DNA of 64,000 bases from Reticulitermes lucifugus (Eukaryota; Arthropoda; Insecta; Blattodea; Rhinotermitidae): contig JAKCWW010000690.1 of assembly GCA_026260175.1 (NCBI GenBank), forward strand, positions 16,875 through 80,874, given 5' to 3'. The notes beneath the pieces were generated by a model that was given only the letters and a program-made list of their open reading frames with translations, was not told where the DNA came from and made no database searches. Within the stretch, counting starts at the first letter, position 1; every line of letters starts with the position of its first letter. Positions 25,247 through 38,149 of this stretch are shown one piece after another. The position numbers and the translations under genes are program-made.

Positions 25247-25282
25247 TACAACACAACACAATACAATACAATACAATACAAT
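25247..25282. repeat. (CAATA)n microsatellite
   Basis: CAACACAACACAATACAATA continues as repeated ATACA units. A shorter array of the same unit lies at about 45808-45825. Such arrays often form at retroposon tails. Confidence 0.85.
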
Positions 25283-25289
25283 TTACTGC

Positions 25290-28200
25290 ATTATTTCTGT
25301 AGCCGTCAAAACTCAGTACAGTAACGGCTAGGGCTTGGGTTCAGTTGGCCGCTTGGACTGACATTGAGGCCCACCCATCCTTCTTTACAATTGACACTAG
25401 GGGTGGGTGCTTTCAGATAAAGTACAGCAGCAACATTTTGCCACATACACAAATTTTAATTAAAATTAATTAAATTAATCGTCTATCAAATTATAGGAAC
25501 AAACTAAAACGTGCGAGCTTCTCATGGAGACGAAAATAAATACGCAAGTCTCCTGGGATATTACGCAGAGTCGACTGGTAAGCATTTAGGAGTGTTTCGC
25601 AGGGGCGTAACGCCTCCAGCTTCATATTCCAGAATGGACTGCACACGACAAGGAGTAACATCCCACAAGACTTGATACTACAGATTTAAATGCACCATTA
25701 CCACCAGTTACGCCGTTTTCTCCTACCCTGCTAAATAAATGCGCCGAAAGAATCATCACATGGTTAATAGAAATAAACTATTTAAACATTTATAGTCAGA
25801 ACTTGCAAGGTTTATGTTACTACCTGGCTACTATCTCACACCTAGTCACTGTTTTAATTTTATACGTTGCAATATTTGAACAAAGTTAAAGTAATGTACT
25901 AGTACGAATCTTTTACGAGAGGAAAGGATTGAACCTAGGAAACCTGAATTAAAAGGAGGCTTGAGAAAAAATTACGTAATGACAAGCTTTATAATTTTGT
26001 TATTTGCCTATATTTTCAGTTCATTAACCTTTATGAGTCGGGTTTAAATGCCAATTGTGTCTTAATATTTTCCATTTTTCCATGCAAGAAACAATCATTA
26101 ATAGCTAATGTAAATTGTGTCTCTTGACGGCCTGAGTTTTTCTGGCTTAGCATAGACATTTAATTTCCTCACTAAGCAAACACAGAGAGGCCAGGATATG
26201 GCATGCTAGGTCATTCGAGGTATGTTTTAGAGAACAGCATATGGTCTCTTAGGATAATAAAGTGATTGAGGGAACCTAAAATCAGGTTAAAAATTCCATA
26301 CTTGGGTTACAAACTCAGTGTGTCACATGCATAAACTGGGATTCCGAACACGTTAAATACTCATTTGATAAGAGTGTGTTATGTTAATATCCTATTAACT
26401 GGCCATGACCTTTGTCCTTACATACGTGTACACACTACCATTCACATACGAATCGATTTCATTGGCTACGGACTTTATTGAATTTCCATGGGCTGTTTGG
26501 TATACATGTGATTACAAACCATTAATAGATATTTAATAATGCATTTAACAGAACAAATCTATTCATGTTTTAAATCATACAAAAATTCGGGCTAGGAACA
26601 GTAACTGATACTGATAAGGGATCACACGTATGTTGTTACGTGAACATGACAGGGGAGTAGAACTGGGAGGTGAAGAGTCTAGTACGGAGGTCAGGAGGAC
26701 ACGCGCTATCTGGAAATGTTCAGATAAAGAGCCCTTATGATAAAAATATTTTTATAAATTAACATCTTGCCCTTCTAATTTCACGATTGTTTTATTTCAA
26801 AAAAGGTCGCTGTGCAAACGTTACTATTTTTTATTCGTAATGGAGAGAGTCTACGTTTTAATCTCTGATAGGAATCATTTGTGTTAACTACCGATTTTGT
26901 TTTAATTGGCCCTGACGATTTTATTCCCCGTTTCTTCTATTCTTCATTCAGTATGGCCCAGCTAACCCACGCTGAAAATGAATTCTACAGATGAAATGCA
27001 CAAGAAACAAAGCCTTTAAGGGTACATTTCTTTTAGTAAGTCTACCCGATTTCGTGGGCCCCGTGAATTAATAGCATGCATTGCCCTTATTCTGCCTCCG
27101 TACTAGAATTGTGCGTTCGAACCACATCGACTGCTTGGACGCGTGTCCGACACCGTGTGTTGCTCTGTGAAGGCAGAGGTCTTAAGACGGGTTAATCCTC
27201 ATCAAGTGAGCTATCTTATCTATTTGAATATAAATGAGGAAAGCTCTACTATCCGGGGAGCCTTGGATCAGGATCTGGTTTTCATTAAATAGATCTTGAA
27301 GGTGAATAAAGGTTTTGAGGCCTGTAAATAACTGTTGAACGTACAATAAATTTTATTTTATTCACCTCTACCTAAACATTTTAGAGTAATATCACCTATG
27401 CTTACATGTTACTTCCACTACATTAACCATTTGTCGGCGACGTTAATTCCAGGTACAGACTGAGGAACGCAGGAATTTAAATTACAGGATTTAATTTATA
27501 CATATAAAGGCTCACATAAAAACAAGGCAAAAGTTTAAGGAAAAAACAAAATTTTGTGCAAGAATGGCCACAATTGGCGGATGCAAATGCTGCGTCTTTC
27601 GAAAATTGAACCCTGCAATTTTGACTCTGTGTATGGGCCCTTCGGGGCCAAAGGGTTAAATTCGTGCTTTAGAAAATAAACTACTCAGATAATATCTCCT
27701 TCACTTGTGTTTCAATTTTTTAAGTTTATGCGCCCTTTATCAGTCAATGTATGTAAAATTTACATTTTACTATCTGCGACATCAGTATATAAACATAAGC
27801 CTATATTAATTTCGTCACATTTCCATTGATTTCCTAGCCATATTTATAATTTTGTGTTTTATTCTGATGAACCATGAACATGAATTAGACAATCGACTGA
27901 CGCAAGTGTCGCATCTGTCTCCAAAGAACTAATTACAATAAAAAGATTAGAAGAGAATTTATTGCATTTAAAATCAGGTGTTAGTGTGCCTAACATAGTA
28001 AGTTAGACTTTTCCAGTGTGAGGAACTAGGCAGCACTATGAGGAATGTCACTTAAACCTATTGAACCTCTTTGTTAGGATGAATGGGATCTTGTATAACC
28101 TGTCACATTTACCACATCTGCATCAGCATGATGGTAATTAATATGCATCAGAGATACGAGTAAAGTGGTCAGACGTGGATATAAAATCAGTGGCTACGTG

Positions 28201-31050
28201 GACAGACAGGGGCAAGGGAAACCATTTTACAGCTTGGAAAGTTGGACAGAATGGATGCATATAGACACTGCAGAGAATATGGATCACAGGCCGAGGGAAG
28301 ACAGGAGAGGGGGTGAGGTGGGGGTTGAACAGTTGGAAAACGCAGAACCATGTAAAGCTTGGTTTTCATCCCCAAAGCGCTAATATGTATGCAGATCGGA
28401 TGGAAATATGGTACTGAAAGGCAGTGGAGGATCTAGAGGGATGGGGGAATTTTGATTGAATAAGGGAACAGTGAGGATAGACACAGAATGAAGACATCTG
28501 CACTCATGTGCTTATAAAACAAATAAAACAGTCGCCTTGCGAAAGATACCAATGAGAGGTTATCTGAACAGGACAAATTTTTTCTTTTGGGGGAAGATAT
28601 CAATTAGGTCTTATGTTCTGAACTTCTTTAATCAAAACTGATGCACAGATTCTGCACGAAGGTAAAAACAAAATGTAATTGAATGTAGGTGATATAAATG
28701 AGTAAAAATCTAACCACACAATTAACTGACTAGCTAATTAGCTAACAATCAATCTAACAATATAACTAAATAACTGACTCTTCGACTAAATAATTACATA
28801 AGTCTAAATATATGTGAGTAAGTAACTAGGTAACCAACCATCCAGCAAGCCACATAAACGAAACCATACCTCGCCGAGTACATCCTCTTTGATTTAAGTC
28901 GAGTAATGTTTTATTACCGGAAAAAAACCAAGATTGCTTCCTATGAGACACTTACACCTGCGAATTCATTGTTCATAATCTGCATACTAAGTATGACAAT
29001 AAGCTGCATGATCTTAGCAGTTGGTACAATCTGAAGAAAAATAAAGCAATCACGCACAATCACGAAGGTACCATGAGATTACGTATTATGCACACAGAGT
29101 TTATTATGCAGTCATTTCCTCAGATTTGACAAAAGTGTTTCTTCCACTTTGATTATATTTGTGGTTTGTTTTACTGTCGATGATAGGGTAAGGTGGTGAA
29201 TTATGAAACGTGAAACATTTGGGAGAAAAAGTTCATGGCCTAATCGAGGTCCTGTTCTGGGATTTTTCTGGAGGAAATGAGGAAAACAAAGAAAGCATTA
29301 GGATAGGCGGTGACGATTCTGAGATTCGAAGACGGCACCGCTCGCATTCAAACCTAGAGCGTTACGGTTACAACGCAGTACTCCTTAATTGGCCTGTAAT
29401 ATAACAAAAACTGAACAATTTTTTTCCACATTGGGATTATGCAGACTCTAAAAAGGTCTATATGCTAATTTAAAAACTTCATCAGTCCGGCTGCTAATGC
29501 ATTGTGGTAACATTACCTTGTGTCAAAGGCAATCAAACTACAATGCCCATATTTAGAAGTTATATACAGTATCCTGCTTCAACTATTCGTGTACAGGAAT
29601 GTTTCAAACAAAACGTGGCCTCAATCGGATCCATGCTTTATATCGTACCAACTCTAGTAAGAAGGACGTGTTACGAAAATCAATAAAGTTTCATGTAAGT
29701 TTTGTGTAAGGTACTGGACCAGTAAAACCGAAATTAAAAACACCAGAAAACTTTTATAATCCTCATAAATTTCAAGAAAAGCCCTTCAGAATTCGAGGTG
29801 AAATGTGCGGATGTTTGGATATAACTTTCCCTACAGGCCTATACGTTTCAACATATATAGTTGCCTTATTAAGTAGTTCAATAACTATCCATCAAATACA
29901 ACTTAAATTTGTTTAGTAATTGACTTTTACAACTGGCCCAACACTTTCCGATCCCATGATTATTTTCAAGGGATAAACACGAATACCAAGTACTGAGGTT
30001 TATGTTATAAAATGTGAATTCGAGTTGATTATTAATTACTCAGGAAAGACATTTCACATAAAACATCACTGGGGTAGGTACGCCCATGAAATTACTTAGG
30101 CTAATTAAGAACTATATATTTGTTTATGTAACACCTTTAATACAGTTCGGATAAGCAAAACTTTGTGTGATATATTTCGTACTCAGAACGATCTGAAAGG
30201 AGAAGCTTAATCGCCATTCTTTTTCAGCTCAGTTTACATCATGCGATTAGGAAGGTCAGAGCAAAGCAGGAGGAATTTAAATTGGCGGGGAAACATACGC
30301 TTTCGCTCTAGGCTGATGGTGTTAATTTATTGGTTGTAAACATAAATACTATATGAAACACAAAAGCTTTATTAGCCTGTACTAATGAGGTGGTCTAGAA
30401 GTAAATTCTAAGATATTTATGTGTTTGTGTTGAGTGAAAATTAGTGACAACACTGCTATCCAAAGCTCAAAACAGTTTCAAAACGAACAATTCCAAATCA
30501 CACAGTTTTGAAACAAAGTTTTGAATATACCCTATCAGTGTCAAGCGTACGTGAACAAACCATGAAAGTCGGCGTCTCACAAGATAGTGATCTAAGACAT
30601 GTTTACGAAGTTGCAACAATTCTTCTTCATCGAAATATAGGTGGCATGTAGTCGTAGTAGGAGGAGCTGTTGGCATGATTTGCAGGAAGCATGTGGCGAC
30701 GATGCCTTTACTGTACCAAAGTGTGGCACGGGGAGGGAAAGCCTTCCTCCAGAGTTTATATCTCGTCAAAAGCATACAGTAAAAAATAAAACGTAAAGAT
30801 TGTTAATACAACCTTTCAAAATGTGGCAAAGTTAGGGTAATTTGGAACATATTATCAAATTAAAATTGCATGCGTAAAGAAATTAACAGCTGAATAAGCT
30901 TGAGAAAGACCTGCTACCATTTGATCCAGTACTTTTGTCTTCACTTCTGTTAACTAAATACTTAAAATATGGGGAGGGAAACAGAGATCAATATATAAAC
31001 CACCTCGTTATTCCCAAATTTGCAATTGCAGTTATATTTTAATAAATTTT
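25290..31050. other. Large intergenic block, no gene recognised
   Basis: About 5.8 kb of AT-rich DNA. A degenerate ACTAACTGAC-type tandem stretch lies near 28705-28860. The 72-codon plus frame at 28165 and the 102-codon minus frame at 30775 show no domain and no splice support. A TTCGAACC at 27116 is an isolated B-box-like word. Confidence 0.4.
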
Positions 31051-31052
31051 TC

Positions 31053-31087
31053 TTCGACATATACCGGCTTTTATGCCATCATAAAGA
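31053..31087 (-). ncRNA. Possible decayed hammerhead-like motif
   Basis: On the minus strand it reads TTATGA-T, GGC, loop ATAAAA, GCC, then GGTATATGTCGAAG. The stem pairs, but GAAA is lost. Confidence 0.25.
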
Positions 31088-31089
31088 GA

Positions 31090-32390
31090 AGTGTTCAAAA
31101 CACTTACAGGCAGTGCCTAAAATTTAAAACACTTAAAGATATTATACTTTTTATCTCAAGTTTGACTATATACATAAACATAATTTGTATAATCCAAAAG
31201 GCGTTTCTACCCAGCAGCGTATTATTAATTAAAATGTATGTAATTATAAAGTAACGATAAAGCTGACATTTTAAATTCCTTTCTCGGTCGGTCGGTTGGT
31301 CTCTTTGAATGTTTCGATGGTTTGTTTATTTAAATACTGTCAATTGCAAAAATTACGGATATAGGTGTCGAAAGGGTTGGGAATAAGATTATGGGTAGTA
31401 AAGAGCTAAGGGTTTGGAAAGAGGCTGCCTAGAATTTGTCTAGGATGTCTCATATTTCTCGTATTTATTTGTTTGTTTCGATAGTTATCACTTACAAACT
31501 TTATCAGTCGAAGAACATGAAAACTTTTTTTCCTGAAGTACTGTCACCTAAATTATGACCAACTACTGCGCTCGTAGAATACTCGTATATTGATATGAAT
31601 TTGCATGTATTGCTGATTTGCATTGTCACCATCACTTGCTCTCATTCGGTCCTTATCACTTTTCTTCCTTTTACACGCGGAAAACTGCACAACATTTACA
31701 TTTTCGTCTCAGTCACTTTCGCCTTCTGACGAAACTTCACTCTTTTCCATTTCCTGAATTTCGATATCGTCAATTTCTAAATCGCAATAACACTCATCAA
31801 TATCACTTTCACATACATAGTTTCTTATTTATGAGGAAATAATAAGCGTACGCCTGAGCACGACCACCTTGACAAGTAAAAAACACGTAACGAATATTCG
31901 TGGTGATTTCAATTAAGTAATTGGACTTAAATTCATAAACTGATATTTTCATTAAGCAGAGAGCCTAGAGAAAATCAGCAACTGTTATCTGTGACTGACT
32001 AGTTGAAGTACTGATAGAATCACATGAAAAATGTCAACACGACTCAGAGACGTGGTCTAGCTCTTTGGACTGTCCAGTCGACGCCTCTGGGATAATAATA
32101 GTGGGAAGGGTTTAATATTGTCTTCATGGTGCAAAGTCTTCCTTCGAAAGGTTTGGCTATAGAAAAGATCCAGTCAAGAATTTATTGCCTGAGGGAGGAT
32201 AGTTATGATAAATGAGCGCTATATTGGGCAGGATGTAAAGCGACGTTTCCGTGGCTTATTGACTATTTCAAATACAATACCTGTTTTAAACTTTCGTTAT
32301 ACTCGTATCTACACTTTCCCACACAGGGTATTTTTTGTTTTATACGATTCCCACAATTAACACCAATTATTTTCTTAACTATCATTAAAT
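31090..32390. other. Intergenic, no gene recognised
   Basis: AT-rich with no recognisable gene or repeat. Confidence 0.35.
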
Positions 32391-32392
32391 GA

Positions 32393-32487
32393 TTGTTCCT
32401 TACAGTGGAGAATGCTGTCGTTTTTTGTCAGGTAGGAACTAAATTTTTATACATAATTTGCATGAATTTCAGTCTTCAAGACCGTGC
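32393..32487 (+). repeat. Repeat module shared with 50540-50610
   Basis: Translated, it reads FCQVGTKFLYIICMNFSLQ. The 50.5-kb copy reads [19 protein letters not shown] in the same frame. Similarity at peptide level as well as DNA level suggests a piece of a transposon-encoded reading frame, not identified. Confidence 0.5.
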
Positions 32488-32660
32488 CATGATTCAGGTG
32501 GCTAGTCGCCGGCCTTTTATATCGGGGAGTGGGAGAGGTTTTCGTCAGAACACTTTGGTTTTCCCTTGTCTGTGTCTTTCCACCAATGCTTCACACTCAT
32601 ATTCATCCACATGCTTCTCTTACCGGAAGAACAAGCGATAGAAACCTGGGAACCTGCCAT
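32488..32660 (+). mobile_element. SINE, copy related to 47385-47590
   Basis: It starts CGTGCCATGATTCAGGTGGC and contains AACACTTTGGTTTTCCC and CCACCAATGCTTCACACTCA. The copy in the host gene intron has matching words TACTTCGGTTTTACCC and CCACCAATGTTACAAACTCA in the same order and spacing. The head is tRNA-like but diverged. Confidence 0.6.
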
Positions 32661-32664
32661 AAAC

Positions 32665-34380
32665 AATGCGCTTTCGGAAATCGCGGACCAGTGACTACGA
32701 AATTATTTTCGGTCTTGTAAGTTTTAACTGAGATTTAAAAAATATTACGCCTCATAAAACCAATATATTCCTTAAGAAATCCATTGACGGAAAATCTAAA
32801 GGCTTTTGTATACATATGAATTTTACTTAGTTTATTATCTGCTTCATATATAAATAAATATCAGCAGCCTGCATTGAAACATAAATTATATGTCGAAACT
32901 CGTTTCTATTGCTACCTTAAAGCAAAACTTATTTAACAGCTTTGTAAATGATAATAATGATAGTATATTGCTTTATTGTGTTATAATAGCCGATGTTGGG
33001 TTTCTCTTATGTATGGGGCATGAGTTTCCACCTTACACAGCGACAGTTAATGTACTAGAAAGGGTCAAAATATTTCGTATTTTTCACATCACGGCAGAAC
33101 AGAAAATAAGGCAGCATAAAAAGGTCTGTGTGCAATAGCTTCAATAAGTTATTGTAATTAAATAAAATTTAGGCAAAAAAATTAAATTTTCCAAATTAAT
33201 AAAATCACTACATTCTTAGCTTCAAGACGTTACATGAAAACAAATCATTATATGTCACTTTAAAATCATATGGTCGATTGTTGTTTCTATTAGATAAATA
33301 CTCAGGTCTTCGAACATTGTAATTCTGTAGCCCAACCGGGCCTCTCCTTTCCATGCTCTGTCAGAAACTGATCCACTGAAAACTCCGTCCCCCATCTCGA
33401 CAAGTTCTGCTTGTACTTTAAGTAGATCAAGTATTTATTACAGAAATTTGTTACATTCCTGCAAAGTACTCAAAACTCTTCCTCGCCACGAAGGCCACAT
33501 GAGCCCGGAGATAAAGCTCTTGAATCTGAACCTCAGTATTTCATGGAGGCCCCTTTAATCTCCAGAGAGAAAGTCTGAGGTTCCTAATGAACAGGAGGTT
33601 GCGTTAGTCTCAGTGCCGCCCTAGCCTTGGTGGTGAAGAAAAATTTCCATGCACTTTCCCTGCTCGAATTCGAAGACCCTGCTTACATTCAATAAACTTA
33701 CTGCCTGAGCTGCCTCGGCTCATATAGTTGATACGAATACAAGATAGGGAGATTATTACTGAAGGACACTGAGGTATTTTAGGGTGTAGTAGGATATAAA
33801 ACCCCTATCTCAAGAATAATTTAATATTATCAACACGAAGGACATACAGGTCTGTGAAGTACGTGGTTGGTGTGGAGAAACCTGTTTTAGCATGAACACA
33901 TACGCATTTCATATATCAAACATTTAAAATAGAATCTTAAATATTATTTTGGAGTAGGAACGACATAAATAACTTAATTATTACAAAGAGCAATGTAATC
34001 GATTAGGAATTCTTTAGTTCCATGCCCGCCACTGGCTAGAATGAAGTCCAGATCAGTTTCGGTTGTTTAAATAAATGACATTTTATGACCTGTAAGGGCC
34101 TTCTTGTTTGTTACGTTCGTAGATGTTACATTATGAAGTTATTTAGCACTAGGATTCTAGATATTTGACAACCAGTACTACGCCCATGTCTGCCTCTTTG
34201 TAAACGAATGGAATGTGTGGCCTTATTGTCAAACTTTAAATTTTCATTATTTCGCACAAACAATTTCTAGAAATTATTTTATAGAATAACAATCCCCATG
34301 ATCCCTGCCATACACAGAGAAGTCCCCCTTTCTTATAGTCGCTTACGCCGCGCACATACGTGACGGCAATAAACTCCTCT
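32665..34380. other. Intergenic, no gene recognised
   Basis: AT-rich, except for a GC-richer stretch at about 33330-33720 that looks repetitive but was not matched to anything else in the window. Confidence 0.35.
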
Positions 34381-34382
34381 TG

Positions 34383-34406
34383 ATCACTCAGCAATTGCTG
34401 AGTGAT
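34383..34406. repeat. Perfect 24-bp palindrome
   Basis: ATCACTCAGCAA followed directly by its exact reverse complement TTGCTGAGTGAT, with no spacer. Confidence 0.95.
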
Positions 34407-34676
34407 ATCAGAATGCACGGTGAACGCAACGTAAAATTTATTAACGCCTCTTGATCGTTGAGGCTCACGGACCAGTTGTTTTCAGTCACTGTGCAGTTTG
34501 TCTCTGTGCACCTGTTGGTGTGAAAGAAAGGGAGTACGAGTTGCGTCCCGCGGTCAAGAAAGCGTATCAGTTGCGTCCCGAGTTGTCTGCTTCATGTGTA
34601 TCATACGAGTACAGAAACACGACCAAACCTCCCGAACAGATCGGGAAGCCAACCCGCAGAGCAGAGAAGGACACCG

Positions 34677-34678
<2 letters not shown>

Positions 34679-34721
<43 letters not shown>

Positions 34722-34729
34722 ACACACAA
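34679..34729. repeat. (CA)n microsatellite
   Basis: About 25 CA units with one CATACA interruption near 34716. The long His/Thr and Cys/Val frames around it are artefacts of the repeat. Confidence 0.97.
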
Positions 34730-36250
34730 ATACTTAGACACCACCCAACCTTTAGACGTTTTCGACGACCACATATACCTGAAGTGCATGACATTTCGTA
34801 ATCTGTTTCATATGTTTCGGAAATAACTTTAATGTGTAAATTAATTTCTTGCTCCAACAATCCTGCGTTCTTTGATACACAATACTGTTGGTTTCTCCTT
34901 GCATCAATCCATCTTGTCAAATATCCACTACAGCATGAGATATATTCTGAAGAATTTCCCTTACTGCGCTCGGAGGAATTTCTTTAGGCCCAAAATGAGC
35001 TGTAAAATAATAATTATATTTATATTAAAACTGAGAATAAAACACTGATTTAAAATTGAAAATAAAGGAATTACACTTTAATTAATATCGGTTTAGATTT
35101 TATAAAATAAGTGTACACGTGCTACCTAGATCCTTAATTAAAAACAAGAAAATCTGTACATCCCTATAACACTATTTTGAACGTAACCACTCTTCATATT
35201 GCTGTGCTTGCCTTTGCTTTGTGTCCAAAACTTAAACAACTCCTTGTGCTTTAATTTTGTATTCATCTGTAAACAATTGTGCAAAATTTTTCATAGTTTA
35301 TTATAAAATATTTAACAATAAATATATAAGTGTATGTATAGGAACACAAAGTATATATTTGTAAGCATAACATACATAATGTGTAAGCTTGGTTAGTCAT
35401 CCACAATCTACTAATTTTTATTAAAGACGACGGTGGGCACTCAAAGCGGTAGATTACATGTCAAACCACACGATCATATTCTCTCAGTACATGACACTAT
35501 ATTGTGCAATCGTTAATAACTTGCAGAGTAGCATGTATTAGCAGCTATTTTTTGTATAGTAATAATGAAGTTTAAAGCTATACAATAATGCAACAAACGG
35601 AGCTGGATCGGCTCAGATCAATTTTACAGCTGTAAATAATGGATTTAAAATTTTATGCAACAAAAAATTAGCGTAATATAAATTGATGTATAAATTATTT
35701 CTCATGAAATATTAGGTTTTTAATTAGTTCACACATTACACAACTTTATGGCTCTGCACCGTAATCAATTCACTTAATAAATTAATTATCACTGTAAAAA
35801 TAATTAACAAAACCACTACCAGAATTTGTGTACAAAGCACCTCTCCAAACCGCTGCTACTAACAACGAACTGTTTATTTGCCGGTACCGAAAACAAATCC
35901 ATCCCAATTGTCATAAAACGTATATTTTCGTTACCCTGATAACTTTCTGTTGCCTCTGAAGTAGAGTTTTAAGCATTTTGTGGAAGTCGAAGAATGTGAA
36001 TTTTGGCCAAGTCTCGCTTAATTTGACCCATTGTACAGCGCCGCAGACGGACATCGAACCAAGTACCCTGGACCCGAGTCGACACTAGAGCCGTTTGCTT
36101 TTTCCTCGCAGCCTGGTACACAACTGCTGTACCTGAAAACTGACCGCGGGAAGCAACTAATAAAGCCCGTGAAAGAGTATGTATTATTCATTCTAACAAT
36201 TATCAGAAACGTTGTCACCATATTTTTCTTCACATCCGAGTGAGCTCAAG
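34730..36250. other. AT-rich intergenic, no gene recognised
   Basis: It is strongly AT-rich from 34980 to 35870, then becomes CpG-rich from about 36000. Confidence 0.4.
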
Positions 36251-36524
36251 TACGTTCCTCAAAACATTCTGCTGGGAAGGAAATCTAGGCGCGTTGATAT
36301 CCTGAGCAGCTTCGTCACACGTCGTATATTCACAGGCATTGTCTCGCCGTTCTCGTTTATTCCAGCGTCGTCAATGTCTGCCTGGTTAGAATCATCTGTA
36401 ACGGGATAGCAAGCAGCTGCTTGCCCGATACCACGATAATGGATGCGGCCTGCATGTCTCCACAGTGCATTTACACGGACCGGTGTCATGATTGCAGTGT
36501 TATCTGCACGTGTCGCAGATGGGC

Positions 36525-36533
36525 TATATAAAA
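36525..36533 (+). promoter_or_regulatory. TATA-box-like site in a CpG-rich stretch
   Basis: GGGCTATATAAAAGTAGG has a strong TATA-box form and sits at the end of a CpG-rich 36000-36540 segment. A start site would be expected near 36555-36565. No gene that it would serve was confirmed. Confidence 0.3.
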
Positions 36534-36715
36534 GTAGGACTTTAGGTGTCCTTGTAACGAAACGGATTATAAACATTGCAAATTGTCCCTTAATTATTTC
36601 CACTTGCAAACAAATAAAATACCTCATATGTCTGCAGTGTCTTCATTATGCCTAACAGAATATTCACTACATATTTCAACTGCCGCTACAGTAGAAGCAC
36701 CATATGGACGAAAAA

Positions 36716-36799
36716 ATGAACTTCATCGCCAATCGACGTGTTCTCGTGACGTTACTGTGTGCGGCGAGGATATCTTCGGCATATAAATCGTGGCTCTAA
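36716..36799 (+). CDS. Short signal-peptide-like open frame, unconfirmed
   Basis: A 27-codon frame starts MNFIANRRVLVTLLCAARIS and ends at TAA. A charged start followed by a VLVTLLCAA hydrophobic core resembles a secretory signal peptide, and the frame lies about 160 bp downstream of the expected start from the TATA-like site. No good 5' splice site was seen within it, and no downstream coding exon was found. It may be a broken first exon or chance. Confidence 0.15.
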   Translation: MNFIANRRVLVTLLCAARISSAYKSWL

Positions 36800-37540
36800 G
36801 AGACTTTCCTTTCACCAGGATCAAAATGATAAATTTGAGCTTCTAAAGTAAATGTACGTGCAATTTATAAGCAAATGCAATGATAATGTTAAAATATTAT
36901 AAGTAAATACACTTTAAAATGATTAAAGCCACGGGAGAAATAAAATATAGGTTCAAATTGCGATAGTGTATTCATTTAGGTAAAACTTAACCCCTCCCTG
37001 CATCCTAATCTTTAGCGCGCTATTTCTACAGTAGACGTTATATGTACTCGTATAGTGCCCAACGTTCCTCGCGAGACACAAACAGTGCTAAAACCGACAA
37101 GAAATTTTCCACGTCTTATGAAACTCTAAGGTTCATTACCACATTTACAACAGTCCGCCACTGGACCCTGTAATCGGTGAGTTAAATCTAGTGGACACAC
37201 CTGACCTTATTTCTTTAAAAGGTACGTACATTGCCTAAAGAGGTGAGAACAAAAGCATGAATGCTGAATAGGCAATGATTTGTAATAAGGTGTTCGTAGC
37301 CTCTTCTAGGCTTGGAGGTCTTGGAGATGTCATAAAAAGACACGAATATTTTCACATAGAATAGCGGGTAATTCTGGAACCGCATTAATACGAAGTGTCA
37401 CATTAATGACGTCGATCACATGCATTTCGATTTCAGCCCTATGGTACTTCTATGGTGTATGACAAAGAAGTGATAAGTTTAAAACACCTACTGCATCTAT
37501 GATAGGCATTTCTTACACAGTTTGTCCAACTAATTACTTC
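36800..37540. other. Intergenic, no gene recognised
   Basis: It includes a short LINE-tail-like piece (37110-37170, listed separately). Nothing else was recognised. Confidence 0.35.
37110..37170 (-). mobile_element. Short LINE 3'-end scrap
   Basis: AAGGTTCATTACCACATTTA, then ACAACAGTCCGCCACTGGA, parallels AAGGTTCACTACTGCATTCA and ACAACAGCCCGCCACCTG at 60893 and a third copy at 54075. The longest copy (60.9 kb) carries coding sequence of a LINE C-terminus, so this is the extreme 3' end of the same family. Confidence 0.45.
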
Positions 37541-37544
37541 AGTA

Positions 37545-37740
37545 ATATAAAGAGGGGAAGCAAATGCGATACATTTAAAAACCAGTATAAAGACTTCAGA
37601 AATGAAGCCTCCATTATTGCAAACTTGACACTAACACGTGCTGTCCACTCTAGCGACTAGGAAGCAGCGGCCAAACAAGCTTGTTCAAGCTTGTTTGGCC
37701 GCTGCTTCCTACCAGAGGGTTTATTTTACACGCGCGCCCT
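37545..37740 (+). repeat. Dispersed CpG-rich repeat, copy A
   Basis: GCAAATGCGATACATTTAAA, then TAAAGACTTCAGAAAT, CTAACACGTGCTGTCC and GCTGCTTCCTACCAGAG align in order with 39338-39500. In this copy the middle holds a perfect palindrome, absent from the other copy. Confidence 0.75.
37660..37709. repeat. Perfect 24-bp-arm palindrome with TT centre
   Basis: GGAAGCAGCGGCCAAACAAG starts the left arm (37660-37683), TT is the centre, and 37686-37709 is the exact reverse complement. In copy B the equivalent stretch occurs once, as ACAAACAAGCTTTGTCGCTG, so the palindrome arose by inverted duplication of that segment. Confidence 0.95.
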
Positions 37741-38149
37741 CTATGCAGATAGACTCATTTGGGCCGACGTGAAGCGGGCTCAGCGCAAGCGGCTGAATCT
37801 AGTCTCACTATTTCGACGACTGCGCCGCTAATGGACGGAATTATTTCTGTGCCGCGATGGTAAATGTGGACCAGGAGAAGTACGGGCCAACTGGTTGGCG
37901 AAGTTAAATGCTGCTCTGTTGTGACAGAGTCATGTCTGTTCAGACATTGACCGGTGTAGATTACTCTGCGCAACAAATTTGGGGTTGTATCCTGTTACGG
38001 AAACGAAAATGTGTTTACTTATTAGAATTTGCAATGCAGAACATCAAACTAGCTTTTAAATTACGGGATTGGCTCTGGTTGAAAAAAATTTGGTTATATT
38101 GCTGTATGGAAGTAGGACGTAACAGTGAGCTTACATGAATTAAACTAGG

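Noticed and set aside
34451-34920. Open frames of about 117 codons on both strands around 34700
   Set aside because: They are created by the (CA)n repeat, which has no stop in several frames; flanking residues show no domain.
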